This document shows, in pieces, positions 32,786 through 41,355 of a stretch of 64,000 nt of DNA. The DNA is taken from the NCBI GenBank assembly GCA_016709145.1, contig JADJEK010000014.1:59676-123675 (forward strand), given 5' to 3'. Below the pieces are notes generated by a model. The model was not told the origin of the DNA. It worked only from the letters and a program-made list of their open reading frames with translations, and searched no databases. The translations under genes were made by a program, and so were the position numbers. The stretch is from Planctomycetota bacterium. GTDB lineage: Bacteria > Planctomycetota > B15-G4 > JADJEK01. Numbering within the stretch: the stretch's first letter is position 1; every line of letters starts with the position of its first letter.

Positions 32786-33637
32786 ATGCTGAACCTCGAT
32801 CAAGCTCTCGTCGAAGTCGTGTTCGTCGCGTTCGACACCGAGACCACCGGGACCGGCGCCGGGACCCGCGTGATCGAGCTCGCGGGCTCGCGCTTCGTCG
32901 GCGATCGGCTGGACGGGATGTTCCAGACGCTGATCGACCCGGAACAACCGATCCCGGCCGAAGCCACGGCGATCCACAACATCGACGACACCATGGTCCG
33001 AGGTCAGGACAAGGCGCCCGAGGCGATCCGCAAGTTCCTCCAGTTCGCGCAAGGCGCGGTGCTTGTCGCCCACAACGCCAGCTTCGACGCGTCGATGATC
33101 GGGCTCGAACTCGGCCGCGCCAAGCTGCCGGCGCCATCGCTGCCGATCCTCGACTCGCTGAAGGCCGCGCGGCGGTCGTACCCGGGCTCGTCGCACTCGT
33201 TGGACACGTTGATCGAAACGGCCGGCCTGCCGCGCCAGGACGCGCGGCATCGGGCTCTCGGCGACGCCGAGCTGGTGCGGCATCTGGTGCGGCGGTTGAC
33301 CGAGATCCTCGGCGGCGACCGCGCCCCACTGTCGAAACTCGTCGAGTGCGCCGGCGGCATCGAGACGTTCGAGAAGTACCTGCCGCAGGAACCGACGCTG
33401 CCGTTCGCGCTCAAGCTGCTCGCGGACGCCGCGCGCTCGCAGACGAAGGTGAACCTGCACCTCGACACCGGCGGCACGAAGACACAGCAGAAGATCGTGT
33501 CGCCGCGGCTCTTGTACTCCTGGTACGGGACGGACGTGCTCGAGGCGTATTGCCCCGATGAAGGCGTCGTGAAGACGTTCCGCCTCGACAAGATCTCGCG
33601 CGTCGAGAAGGGCGCCTCGAGCGGGTTCTTGTTCTAG
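32786..33637 (+). CDS. DnaQ-type 3'-5' exonuclease fused to a WYL-like C-terminal segment
   Basis: This 283-residue protein has the three DEDDh exonuclease motifs: FDTETTG (Asp 17, Glu 19), HNASFD (Asp 101) and HRALGDAEL (His 155, Asp 160). That is the proofreading or RNase T-like fold acting on 3' ends with two metal ions. After a helical linker, residues about 230-275 (SPRLLYSWYGTDVLEAYC then EGVVKTFRLDKISRVEKG) match the WYL-domain ending, a module that usually senses ligands or nucleic acid. No polymerase or helicase is adjacent. Start: the ATG 8 bp after a good -10; upstream in-frame codons would fall inside the promoter. Confidence 0.85.
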   Translation: MLNLDQALVEVVFVAFDTETTGTGAGTRVIELAGSRFVGDRLDGMFQTLIDPEQPIPAEATAIHNIDDTMVRGQDKAPEAIRKFLQFAQGAVLVAHNASFDASMIGLELGRAKLPAPSLPILDSLKAARRSYPGSSHSLDTLIETAGLPRQDARHRALGDAELVRHLVRRLTEILGGDRAPLSKLVECAGGIETFEKYLPQEPTLPFALKLLADAARSQTKVNLHLDTGGTKTQQKIVSPRLLYSWYGTDVLEAYCPDEGVVKTFRLDKISRVEKGASSGFLF

Positions 33638-33799
33638 GCGGCAAAGCCGCCGGATTCACCAGGCCTGGAGCGGCGTGAACGAGATCGGTGGTCGGACCCT
33701 GCGGGTCCGACCACCGATCTCGTTCACGCTTCGAGGCGGCGTACGCCGCCTCGAAACTACGCCGGGCTCTACGCTGGTGAATGCGGCGGCTTCGCCGCC
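33637..33799. repeat. Nested palindromic element filling a convergent intergenic gap
   Basis: Terminal inverted arms of 26 bp (33,637-33,662 and 33,774-33,799, two mismatches) each contain a GGCGGC/GCCGCC hairpin joined to ATTCACCAG. Inside lie a perfect 25-bp-arm hairpin (33,675-33,699 with 33,703-33,727, 3-nt loop) and a perfect 26-bp palindrome (33,730-33,755). The element begins on the last base of the upstream TAG stop and ends one base before the TGA of the convergent gene. It may be a MITE-like repeat now serving as a two-way terminator. Confidence 0.7.
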
Positions 33800-34120
33800 T
33801 CAGTCCAGATCGAACGGCCGTCGCGGCAGTTCCTCATCCGGATCGATCTCGACCTTCTTCTTGGCGTCGTCGAACGCGCGGTCGAGTTTCTTCTTCTGGT
33901 CCTTCAACGAGCGCAGCGCGTCGTCGAATGGATCGGCCGTGTCGGACGCGCGCTTCTGGACGCGATCGAGCGCGTCGTCGAACGCCTTGACGTCGCCCTT
34001 CTTGCGCGGCGGCGCTTTCTTGGGCCGCTCGGTGCCGTGGCGCACGACTTCTCCGGTTTCGAGGTCGAGCAGGATCCAGCCCTTGCAGTTCGGGCACGAG
34101 AGTTCGAACTCGCGTCGCAT
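33800..34120 (-). CDS. Small charged protein with N-terminal CxxC
   Basis: This 106-residue protein starts MRREFELSCPNCKGWILLDL, with one CPNC pair and a short beta-hairpin like half a zinc ribbon. It continues as a strongly charged helical region (KAFDDALDRVQKRASDTADP and the following FDDALRSLKDQKKKLDRAFD) with an 11-residue-like heptad pattern. GGAGGT precedes the ATG by 4-5 bp. Only two Cys are present, so metal binding would need dimerisation. Its stop codon abuts the nested palindrome. Function unknown. Confidence 0.72.
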   Translation of the reverse strand: MRREFELSCPNCKGWILLDLETGEVVRHGTERPKKAPPRKKGDVKAFDDALDRVQKRASDTADPFDDALRSLKDQKKKLDRAFDDAKKKVEIDPDEELPRRPFDLD

Positions 34121-34313
34121 GGGGCACCTCCGGACATCGCGCCCGGATCGTAGATCAGCGGACTCGAATCCGGCAGGGCCGCGGCCGATTCGCGGTCGTT
34201 GCCCGACTCGGGCCGAACGGGTACGACGCTGCTCCGTTGGGAACGGACTTTCCGTTCGCGACTCCTGACCGCAACCCCGCCCGCACGCCGCGTGCACGGC
34301 CCCGGATCGAGCC

Positions 34314-35465
34314 ATGACCGACGACGCCTCCGCCCCACGTCCCAAGCGCCAAATCGTGATCCGCCCGTCGAAATGGCGCCTCGCGTTCTGGGGGCTCTGC
34401 CTGGCCGTGATCGGCTGGTTGGCGTGGATCGGGCCGTTCGCCGACAAGGCGACGGACCCCGCACCGCGAGACGCGGTCGTGGAGTCGACCGTGACGCGCT
34501 ATCCGGTGACCGGCGACCAGCCGGCCGGACTCGATCCAGCGGCGCCCCCAGCGCTGCGCGTCGGGGTCCACAACCGCGCTTCGCACGTGCTCGTGCTGAA
34601 CGCGCTCGAGGCGAACTTGTTCGCCGTGGTGCTGCAAGAGATCGGTCGCGTCGACTCCGAAGTGTTCACCCGCGCGAGCGAACTCGCGGCGGCCCTACGC
34701 GCCGGCGAGCTCGATCTGGCCTGCATGCCGGCTCGCGACGCCGTGGACCTGGTCGCGAAGGGAACTGCCGTCCGCGTGATCGCCGGCGCCGCCTCGACCG
34801 ACGAACGCTACGTGCTCGGCAAGGGCCTGACAAAAATCACGTTCGACGATTTGTCGACGTACCGCTTCGGCGTCGCCGACCCGCCGTTGCTCGACGTGGC
34901 TCGGGCCTTGGGAACCGGCTCGGCTGGGATCGATGTGCTGTCCACGCAAGACGTGATCAAAGGGCTCGGCGCCGGAACGCTCGACGCCGCCGTGCTGCCG
35001 GAACCTCAGGCATCGACGGTCGCCCTCGGCGCCGCCGCACGCTTGCTGCGCACCGAAGAGATCGCCACACGCGGCACGCTGGCCGGCGCCGCCGTCGTCG
35101 TGATCCGCGACGACGCGATGGCCCGTCTCGGCGACGCACTCCCGCACCTGCTCGAGCAATTGGAGTTGTCACGCTGGCTGGTCGAGAACGACCCCAGCAC
35201 CGCGATCGATCGCGCCCGCACGTATCTCGTGAACGCCGGCGTGCGGACGCCCGACCTGTTCGTTTGGGAGCAAGCGACGGAGCACGTCCTTCTCAACACC
35301 GCGCTGCCGATCGACGCGCTGCGGGCGCTAGCGACCCTGGCGGGCGTCGACGAAGCCCGAGCGCAGGAGCGTTTGCTGGACGCAACGATGCAGAGCGCGG
35401 CACGAGCGGCATTGGATGCCGCGCAGGCGGAGACACCGCCCCAGGACAGCGACGGGAAACGCTGA
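34314..35465 (+). CDS. Membrane-anchored periplasmic-binding-like protein (NMT1/SsuA type)
   Basis: This 383-residue protein has a short cytoplasmic N-terminus, one membrane helix (WRLAFWGLCLAVIGWLAWIG) and a periplasmic part of the type II binding-protein fold (LRVGVHNRASHVLVLNALEA, GELDLACMPARDAVDLVAKG, RVIAGAASTDERYVLGKG, GLGAGTLDAAVLPEPQAS). Such proteins deliver small molecules to ABC importers, but no permease or ATPase lies beside it. It could be an orphan sensor or supply a transporter encoded elsewhere. Its TGA is the first three bases of a long hairpin. Confidence 0.75.
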   Translation: MTDDASAPRPKRQIVIRPSKWRLAFWGLCLAVIGWLAWIGPFADKATDPAPRDAVVESTVTRYPVTGDQPAGLDPAAPPALRVGVHNRASHVLVLNALEANLFAVVLQEIGRVDSEVFTRASELAAALRAGELDLACMPARDAVDLVAKGTAVRVIAGAASTDERYVLGKGLTKITFDDLSTYRFGVADPPLLDVARALGTGSAGIDVLSTQDVIKGLGAGTLDAAVLPEPQASTVALGAAARLLRTEEIATRGTLAGAAVVVIRDDAMARLGDALPHLLEQLELSRWLVENDPSTAIDRARTYLVNAGVRTPDLFVWEQATEHVLLNTALPIDALRALATLAGVDEARAQERLLDATMQSAARAALDAAQAETPPQDSDGKR

Positions 35466-35529
35466 CAGAACTCGAATCCATTGGGGCACAGACCATCGGT
35501 CTGCCCCCCAATGGATTCGAGTTCTGTCA
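35463..35529. terminator. Long hairpin containing the stop codon
   Basis: Arms 35,463-35,486 and 35,506-35,529 are exact 24-bp reverse complements, extended inwards by a further ACAGACC/GGTCTGC near-match to a loop of 3 nt. The upstream TGA is the start of the left arm. A small GACGGCAGTCGCCG repeat unit, also present at 1345-1358, follows. It probably terminates the binding-protein transcript. Confidence 0.65.
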
Positions 35530-35633
35530 ATGACGGCAGTCGCCGCCTTCGGGGTTCAGCGTGGCCGGCAGGACGCGGCAACATGCACCGGCGGAGATCG
35601 AGCTAGGGTGTAAAGCTACGTGCACGTACACTG

Positions 35634-35643
35634 CCCCCCCCCC
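35634..35643. other. C10 homopolymer before the ribosome site
   Basis: Ten consecutive C residues lie directly before GGAG (35,644-35,647), which is 7 bp from the GTG start of the SGNH gene. A TAGGGT hexamer is about 25 bp further upstream. Length changes in this tract would alter the leader or promoter spacing, not the reading frame. Confidence 0.6.
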
Positions 35644-35654
35644 GGAGCCCCACA

Positions 35655-38405
35655 GTGACCGGTCGGTGTCTCATGCTGATTGCCCTCGCCGGGCTCGTCA
35701 TCGCGGCGACCGTCGCCGTGATTCGCGGCCGTGCGGCCGACATCAGATTGGTTCAAGGCGGGTTCTGGATCTTCAATCGATCGGGCTCGACGGCGGGTGA
35801 TCCACGCGCGGATGGCGTGCTCCAGCTCGAACCGGGCGACGCCCTGCGCATGCAGCGCTGTGACGAGAGCCACGACAAGCTCTCGCTGCTGCGCGTGCGC
35901 GTGCGCCCGCGTGACGGCAGCGACTTGATCATCGCACTGCGCGAGCAGCAAGGAACTCGCTACGAGCTGTGCATTCCGTTCCGCGCCAACGCCCTTGCCA
36001 CGCTCTCGATCGCGCGCGGTGGTGAGCCCGCGAAACAACTCGCCCAAGCGACTCGGCCACTCGGCGCGAGCGACGCAGTCGAGTTGAACGTGACTCTCGA
36101 CGGACCGACGATCGCGGTCGCGGATGGCAGCGGCGAATTGTTGACGGCCCGCGACGGGACGCTCGCGTACGGCATGGTCGCGCTTTCCACACTCCACCGA
36201 CCGCTCGGACTAGACGAAATCGAACTGCGCGTAAGGAGCAGCGACGGCCGTACGCGAAACCCGAACGACACGTTCGATCGCGCGTCGTCGGATGAAAACT
36301 GGCTAGCTCGTGCGCTGCTGCTGCCGCTCCTTCTGCTGGCGGCCGCCGTCGGGCTGCGTGCGTTCTGCTTCGCGCGACCGCGCACAGGCGATCTGGTCCG
36401 GGGAGCGCTCGTGTGGCTGTCCGTGCCGGCGGCGTGGACGCTCGTTGCGGTCGCGCTGAACTGGCCGTGGGGAGTTCCAGGGTTCGCGATCACCGCGTTC
36501 GTCGGGCTCGTGTTCGCACTCGTCGCGCTGCGAGCGTTCCTGGCGCCGACCGTGCACTCCGCCCGCTTCATGCTCGTGGCACTGGCGATGTCGTCGTTGC
36601 TCGGCACAAGCGCGCTGTTCGCCGCCGATTACCGAAACAAGAGCCTGAGCTTCGCCGCGATCGAAGAATCGATCGTTCCGAAGACGCGCGTCGACCCGCC
36701 AGCGAGCGTTCCTGAGCGCGATCTCGGCGTCACTTCGACCGGCTTTTCGGCGGTCGTCGCATGGCGCGACATCGACGTAGCGTTGGGCGTGGCGATCGAG
36801 CCCGACTCGGCACTCGAGGTGCGCGTGCGCACCAACGATCGCGCCGACGGGGTCGCGTTCGTGTTGTCGACGTCGACGATTCTCGACGGCGGGCTGTATC
36901 TCCAAGCGCCTGATCGCCACTGCTTGCTCGATCGGGCCGAAGCGGCGCGCCCCGGCACGCATCGACTCCTGGTGCGTGTGCGAGGCCGCTCGTTCGAAGC
37001 GATCCTGGACGGCGGGCTCGTGGCCCGTGCGGACGTCCAGGCCTATCCCGCTGGCGGCGTGGCGATCGCGGTCGTGCGCGGGCGCGCCCGCATCACCGAC
37101 GGCGAGGTACGCCCGCAACCGCCGAGCCCCGTGGTGGCTCCGTGGCTGATGGATGCCGCGCGCGCCGCGTTGGCAGCGTTGCTTGCCGCGGCAGTCGCCG
37201 GACTGATCGCCGCCTGGGCCGTGCGTGGACCGTGGTCGAACGGGCTGCTGGTCGGTGCATTCGCACTGTGGCCGATCGCGATCCTCGCGTTCATGCGAGG
37301 GCCTGACGACGGCATCACGACCGGTGAAGTGGCGGCGTGCGTCGGCGTCGCGTTCTTGTGGCTCGCAGCGTTCGTGCAGGTACACGCGCGCGGCGCGTCG
37401 TTCGTACGATTTGCGGCGTTCGCTCTGGCGCTGCCGTGCGCTCTCTTTCCCGCGTTTCGCTCCGCGACGCGCCTGCCGACTGTCCCTCCCGCGTCGCCGG
37501 GGCCGAGTGATCTCGGACCGATGACACTCCACCAAACCGCGCTGTGGTACCAGCATCCCGAGCTGCGCAAGCGCAACGGTTTCCTCGCACGTCACGAGCT
37601 GCGCGGGCGTACGTTCGCGAGTCCAAAACCTCCCGGCGTGCGGCGAGTCGTGTGCCTCGGCGGTTCGAGTACCTATGGATTCAGCTTCGACGACGCAGCG
37701 AAGAAAGACTACCCCGCTCAGCTCGATCCGCTGCTGAACGGCAACGGGCCACCGATCGAAGTCATCAACGCCGCGTGGGAGGGCGCGACCGGCCCGTTCC
37801 TGGTTCGCTTCCTTCGCGACGTGCTGGTCGACCTGCAGCCGGACGTCGTCACTCTCTCGCTGTTCTACAACGACTCGTTCCTCGACATGCAGAGCGACGC
37901 GGCACGCCGCTTGGAGCAACTCCACGGCCGCTCCGGGCTAGGCCTCGGACTCGTGAGCATGCTCGGCGAGATCGAGCTCGGAGCCGGGCGCCGCGACATG
38001 GCGAGGTTCCTAGAGGTATGGAAAGAGCGGTCGAAGGACGGCCGAGCGCTCGAACTCTGGCAGTCGACGGGGTTGCCGTCCGGCAACGATGCGCCGCCCA
38101 CTCGTTTCGAACGCACGCTGCGCGAGTTCGCGCAGCTTGCGAACGAGCGCGGATTTCGCCTCGTACTCGTGAAGGAACCGCTCGCGGGCGACAAGCCGGC
38201 CCCGTTCAAGATCGAGTACCGCGAAGCGATGGACCGCGTCGCAGCGCAACATGGTCTCGTGGTCGCCGATCCCACGCCCATGCTGCAAGCGGCGGGCGGC
38301 GCCAAACTGTTCGTCGACGAGATCCACCCCACGGCCGCGGGTTACGGCGTGATCGCCAAGATGCTGGCGCCGATCCTGAAAGAAGAACTCGACCGCGAGA
38401 AGTGA
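35655..38405 (+). CDS. Membrane-bound SGNH/GDSL hydrolase with duplicated extracytoplasmic beta domains
   Basis: This 916-residue protein starts at GTG after GGAG (an ATG six codons in is an alternative). An N-terminal helix is followed by a beta-rich domain and three to four helices (LLLPLLLLAAAVGLRAFCFA, GFAITAFVGLVFALVALRAF), a second similar beta domain (36,720-37,110), more helices, and a C-terminal SGNH hydrolase. The hydrolase shows the block I serine CLGGSSTYGF near residue 670, LSLFYNDSFLD and DEIHPTAAGYGVIA near 890 (Asp/His). SGNH enzymes of this layout act as O-acyl esterases or acetyltransferases on exported glycans. It is a paralogue of the gene at 49,833. Confidence 0.82.
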   Translation: MTGRCLMLIALAGLVIAATVAVIRGRAADIRLVQGGFWIFNRSGSTAGDPRADGVLQLEPGDALRMQRCDESHDKLSLLRVRVRPRDGSDLIIALREQQGTRYELCIPFRANALATLSIARGGEPAKQLAQATRPLGASDAVELNVTLDGPTIAVADGSGELLTARDGTLAYGMVALSTLHRPLGLDEIELRVRSSDGRTRNPNDTFDRASSDENWLARALLLPLLLLAAAVGLRAFCFARPRTGDLVRGALVWLSVPAAWTLVAVALNWPWGVPGFAITAFVGLVFALVALRAFLAPTVHSARFMLVALAMSSLLGTSALFAADYRNKSLSFAAIEESIVPKTRVDPPASVPERDLGVTSTGFSAVVAWRDIDVALGVAIEPDSALEVRVRTNDRADGVAFVLSTSTILDGGLYLQAPDRHCLLDRAEAARPGTHRLLVRVRGRSFEAILDGGLVARADVQAYPAGGVAIAVVRGRARITDGEVRPQPPSPVVAPWLMDAARAALAALLAAAVAGLIAAWAVRGPWSNGLLVGAFALWPIAILAFMRGPDDGITTGEVAACVGVAFLWLAAFVQVHARGASFVRFAAFALALPCALFPAFRSATRLPTVPPASPGPSDLGPMTLHQTALWYQHPELRKRNGFLARHELRGRTFASPKPPGVRRVVCLGGSSTYGFSFDDAAKKDYPAQLDPLLNGNGPPIEVINAAWEGATGPFLVRFLRDVLVDLQPDVVTLSLFYNDSFLDMQSDAARRLEQLHGRSGLGLGLVSMLGEIELGAGRRDMARFLEVWKERSKDGRALELWQSTGLPSGNDAPPTRFERTLREFAQLANERGFRLVLVKEPLAGDKPAPFKIEYREAMDRVAAQHGLVVADPTPMLQAAGGAKLFVDEIHPTAAGYGVIAKMLAPILKEELDREK

Positions 38406-38844
38406 TTCACCTGGCATCACGAGTCGAGCCCTTGTGACGGGCGCACACGTCCCACCGCCAGTCGTCGCCCGGGTTACCCCCCCTGTGCCCGGGAGGGACA
38501 TCTTCGGCCACTTGGCATCGTCGTCGTTCCCAACCGCCGCACTAAATCGGAGTCCACGATTCTGTCATGCCGCGAGGCCGAGCGAGAAGTGTGCAGGCGA
38601 GGAGGATCAACGAGGCGACTCAATGGAAAGAGTCGGAGAGTCGATCCGACGAAGCCTGCGCGGTTCGCAGCCGGCCGCTGCCATGACAGAATCGTGGACC
38701 CCGATTTGGAGCGGCCTCGAAGAACTTGGTCCGAAGGAGCGGCGTTCGAACGATGCCCGCTGACGTTTTTCCGTGCGGCTGTGCGCGCGCAACTCGACGA
38801 AACCCGACTCGCGTCTGAGGCTTCAGTCCGATCGCGATCTCAAG
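38406..38844. other. 439-bp spacer with a large inverted repeat
   Basis: No gene was found. It contains a C6 run within a GCCCGGGTTA/GTGCCCGGGA near-palindrome (about 38,468-38,495) and the 26-bp inverted repeat listed separately. G+C falls from its right half onward, marking the start of the lower-G+C patch. Confidence 0.55.
38544..38707. repeat. 164-bp segment bounded by 26-bp inverted repeats
   Basis: The left arm 38,544-38,569 (ending GATTCTGTCATG) and the right arm 38,682-38,707 (starting CATGACAGAATC) differ by one base. The 112-bp centre has no open frame of note. No obvious target duplication flanks it. It could be a MITE-like remnant at the edge of the transferred patch. Confidence 0.6.
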
Positions 38845-39534
38845 CTATCCAATGCGCGAAAGAGCACGTTCCAATGCACGCCGTCGCTTGCGTCGGACGG
38901 TGGCCCATACGGCCCAGCACGCCGCTCCGATCACTCCCGTGACGGAGTAGACCCACGTCGCCCGAATCGAGGGTGGTCTCGACGAAGGTTCAAGCGGGCT
39001 CAGGGTGGCCAGGAGAATCTCACAGGCCCCACCACCGCGCGGAATGATGCGCATGATCGGTGACGCGATGCGATCACCGCCGATCGATGCGAACGTCTGG
39101 TGCTCGGGATCGTATGGAAATAGGCGGCACTCCAGGCGCAGAGTATGAGCCGAGGTGTCGCGAGCGAGGACGTCGCCCAAGGCGGCGTCGAACGAAATTC
39201 CGCACATCGGAAACGGACTCGGGCGCGGCTGCCCCACCGCGCCGTGCCAGTTCAGAGCAACTTGTTCACCATCGATCGCAATCGTGATTCGATTTGAAAC
39301 GACGGCTCCAAGCAACTCGTCTTCTCCGGCGAATGCAGACCGACTCTCGAAGTCGACATCGAACTTCCGTGTCTGCCTCATCACATCTTCATTCATCATC
39401 GCGAGCTTCCCGACGATTCGGTGGCGATCGATCACGAGTTCCAAGTAGCTGTAGCAATTGTCGTGAATCGAGCGCGCGAGCAACGGAGGAGTCGCTGGAA
39501 CGGCCATCAGCAACGCCGCCCAGACTGCGGGCAT
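38845..39534 (-). CDS. Membrane-anchored extracytoplasmic protein, unknown
   Basis: This 229-residue protein has a signal peptide (MPAVWAALLMAVPATPPLLA), a mature domain of about 150 residues beginning SIHDNCYSYLELVIDRHRIV, and a C-terminal membrane helix (VIGAACWAVWATVRRKRRRA) with a positive stop-transfer end. The opening SYLELVIDRHRIVGKL resembles the small domain that precedes HupE/UreJ-like membrane proteins, but the multi-helix part is absent. Base composition is clearly lower in G+C than its neighbours (29 of 60 bases in 39,241-39,300). It lies 21 bp after the end of the broken oxidase gene and was probably co-transcribed with it. Confidence 0.6.
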   Translation of the reverse strand: MPAVWAALLMAVPATPPLLARSIHDNCYSYLELVIDRHRIVGKLAMMNEDVMRQTRKFDVDFESRSAFAGEDELLGAVVSNRITIAIDGEQVALNWHGAVGQPRPSPFPMCGISFDAALGDVLARDTSAHTLRLECRLFPYDPEHQTFASIGGDRIASPIMRIIPRGGGACEILLATLSPLEPSSRPPSIRATWVYSVTGVIGAACWAVWATVRRKRRRALERALSRIG

Positions 39535-39554
39535 CGCCAGCTGCCGAGACTCCC

Positions 39555-41355
39555 TCAATTGATGTAGATCAGATGGCCGACACTTGGCGTTCCATCGCTG
39601 TCGCGAACAGTGAGCCAGTACGGCCCGGGCGGAGCAACTTGCCAACTCGGAGGTCGTCGAACCCCGATAGCCCACGTCCCATCGTGCTGTGCGGTCGACT
39701 AGATCTCGACCTCGACCCAACGCTGTCCCATGTCTACGTTGTGTGTAACCGACCCGAGGCGAAGCAGCGCCACCTTCTCCGGAGTGTCTGTCCCCGAGAG
39801 TTGGGCGTAAACTGTCGTCGCACCACCATCAGCCGCCCATCGCCCGTTGTTGGTGCCCGTCGACGTGATGACCGGGCGGCTTGCCGAGTACATATATGGT
39901 GGTGAAAAGATCTCCGCGGAGTGATAGGAGGGATAGGAAGGGGTTGAGCCGTGCTGATAGTCGCCCTTCCCCCCGGCGCAGAACACGCGTCCGTCGGCAA
40001 GGAGCAACGCGACCGCGTGCTCGTCACGCGCTTTCGCATGCGCAGCCACGGAATTGTCCCAAGATGAGGAAGGTGACGCGAACGTCTCCGGTGGGCAGAG
40101 CCGTTCCGGCGTCAGAACATTGGCACAATCCCCTCCGGAGTAGCTCGTATCGCCACCAATGGTGAGTATCGAACCGTCAAGCAAGATCACGGAATTACTG
40201 AAGTAACGCGCGGTATTGAGCTCGGGCGGGTGCGGGGAAGGAGGGACTGTTGCGCCTGATGACTTCTCCCAGCTCGACGTCGATGAGGGATCGACCATTC
40301 TCCAGACGTCCTTGTACGCCACGACGGTGCTCGAGCAAATGGCCCGCGGCGAGCCGCCGATCATGTAGACCGCATCATGATACACATCGTTCGAGTCGAG
40401 GTAGACGAAGTGGACCGTGTTGGTCGTGCTTCGGATCGGTTCCGAACTCTCCGGGGTGAGCGTCCACGTCGGTTGTGGCGATGCATTCAAATCGAGCAAT
40501 GCCCAAGCGAGGGTCTGCGAACTACCGGTACCTACGGTGGCGTCGGCGAAGAAAATCTCGCCGCTGTGCGCGAGCATGTGCAGGTGCGGGTACGCGAGGA
40601 TCTCGAGATCCGCTCCCGATGTGTAGTTGTCGTGCGCGGGGGAATCCCAAGCATACGTCCCGTTTGTTGGATTGAAGCGGTACCATTCAAACGTCGTTCG
40701 GCCGTCCGGCCCCGGATCCGGCGGCGTGCCGCTCGTCGTAATGGGGTTTCCCCCGTGGCCGATCACCAAGACGCTTCCGTCGGCGGCAACGACCGCGCTG
40801 GAGTACCAGTGAGCGTGGTTGAGCGCCGTGGCGCTCGTCAGAGTCCAACCAGCCGACGTGCTGTAGCGCAACGCATACCTGCTCCCGTTCAGCTCCACTC
40901 CTCCGTGACAGTCGGGAAAGTAGTTCGTCGGACCGGTCAGCGAGACCTCACCATTAAACAGGTGAACCGTGCCGGAGCCCTTGGCCATGATCCAAGGACC
41001 GTTCGACGCATTGGGAGTGCTCAGGAAGTTCTTGACGGTCAAGTTATAGAGCGGAGGAACACCGTCGACCCAAAGATACGTTCGCGGGTTGATGATCGTT
41101 TCATCGTCGATTTCGGAGCTAACACCACAGTTATGCAGCGCCCAGAGTAGAACCTTTGGGGTCGCGGCGTTCGGCATGATGACCGCGTGCGCAATCTCAC
41201 GGTGCATTCCCAATGTATCCAACGCGCTCGACGTATCCTTGATTTGGATCACCGGGCCCCACGCCCCCCCACAGCTGCGGCTGCGCAAACGCGGTTGGTG
41301 ACGGTCCGAGGGTGCAGAGCGTTGCCACGACAATGACGAAGTAGCCGAGTTTCAT
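39555..41355 (-). pseudogene. Galactose-oxidase-like kelch protein, frameshifted and stopped early
   Basis: A signal peptide (MKLGYFVIVVATLCTLGPSP) starts at 41,355 but is out of frame with the main body. Removing one G from the G7 tract at 41,264-41,270 joins it as AQPQLWGAWGPVIQIKD. The body has kelch repeats (LLDGSILTIGGD, HAVALLLADGRVFCAGG) and the DUF1929-type end (LLRLGSVTHNVDMGQR). A TAG at 39,699-39,701 then interrupts it, yet the next 47 codons in the same frame continue the family ending (APPGPYWLTVRDSDGTPS). Against galactose oxidase from memory, the second Tyr and one His ligand are kept, while the thioether Cys and axial Tyr appear replaced. Lower G+C suggests transfer. Confidence 0.8.

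Noticed and set aside
39699..39701. In-frame TAG as pyrrolysine or programmed readthrough codon
   Set aside because: No pyl genes or readthrough context can be seen, and the same gene has a second lesion. Decay or sequence error is simpler; kept only as an alternative in the finding.
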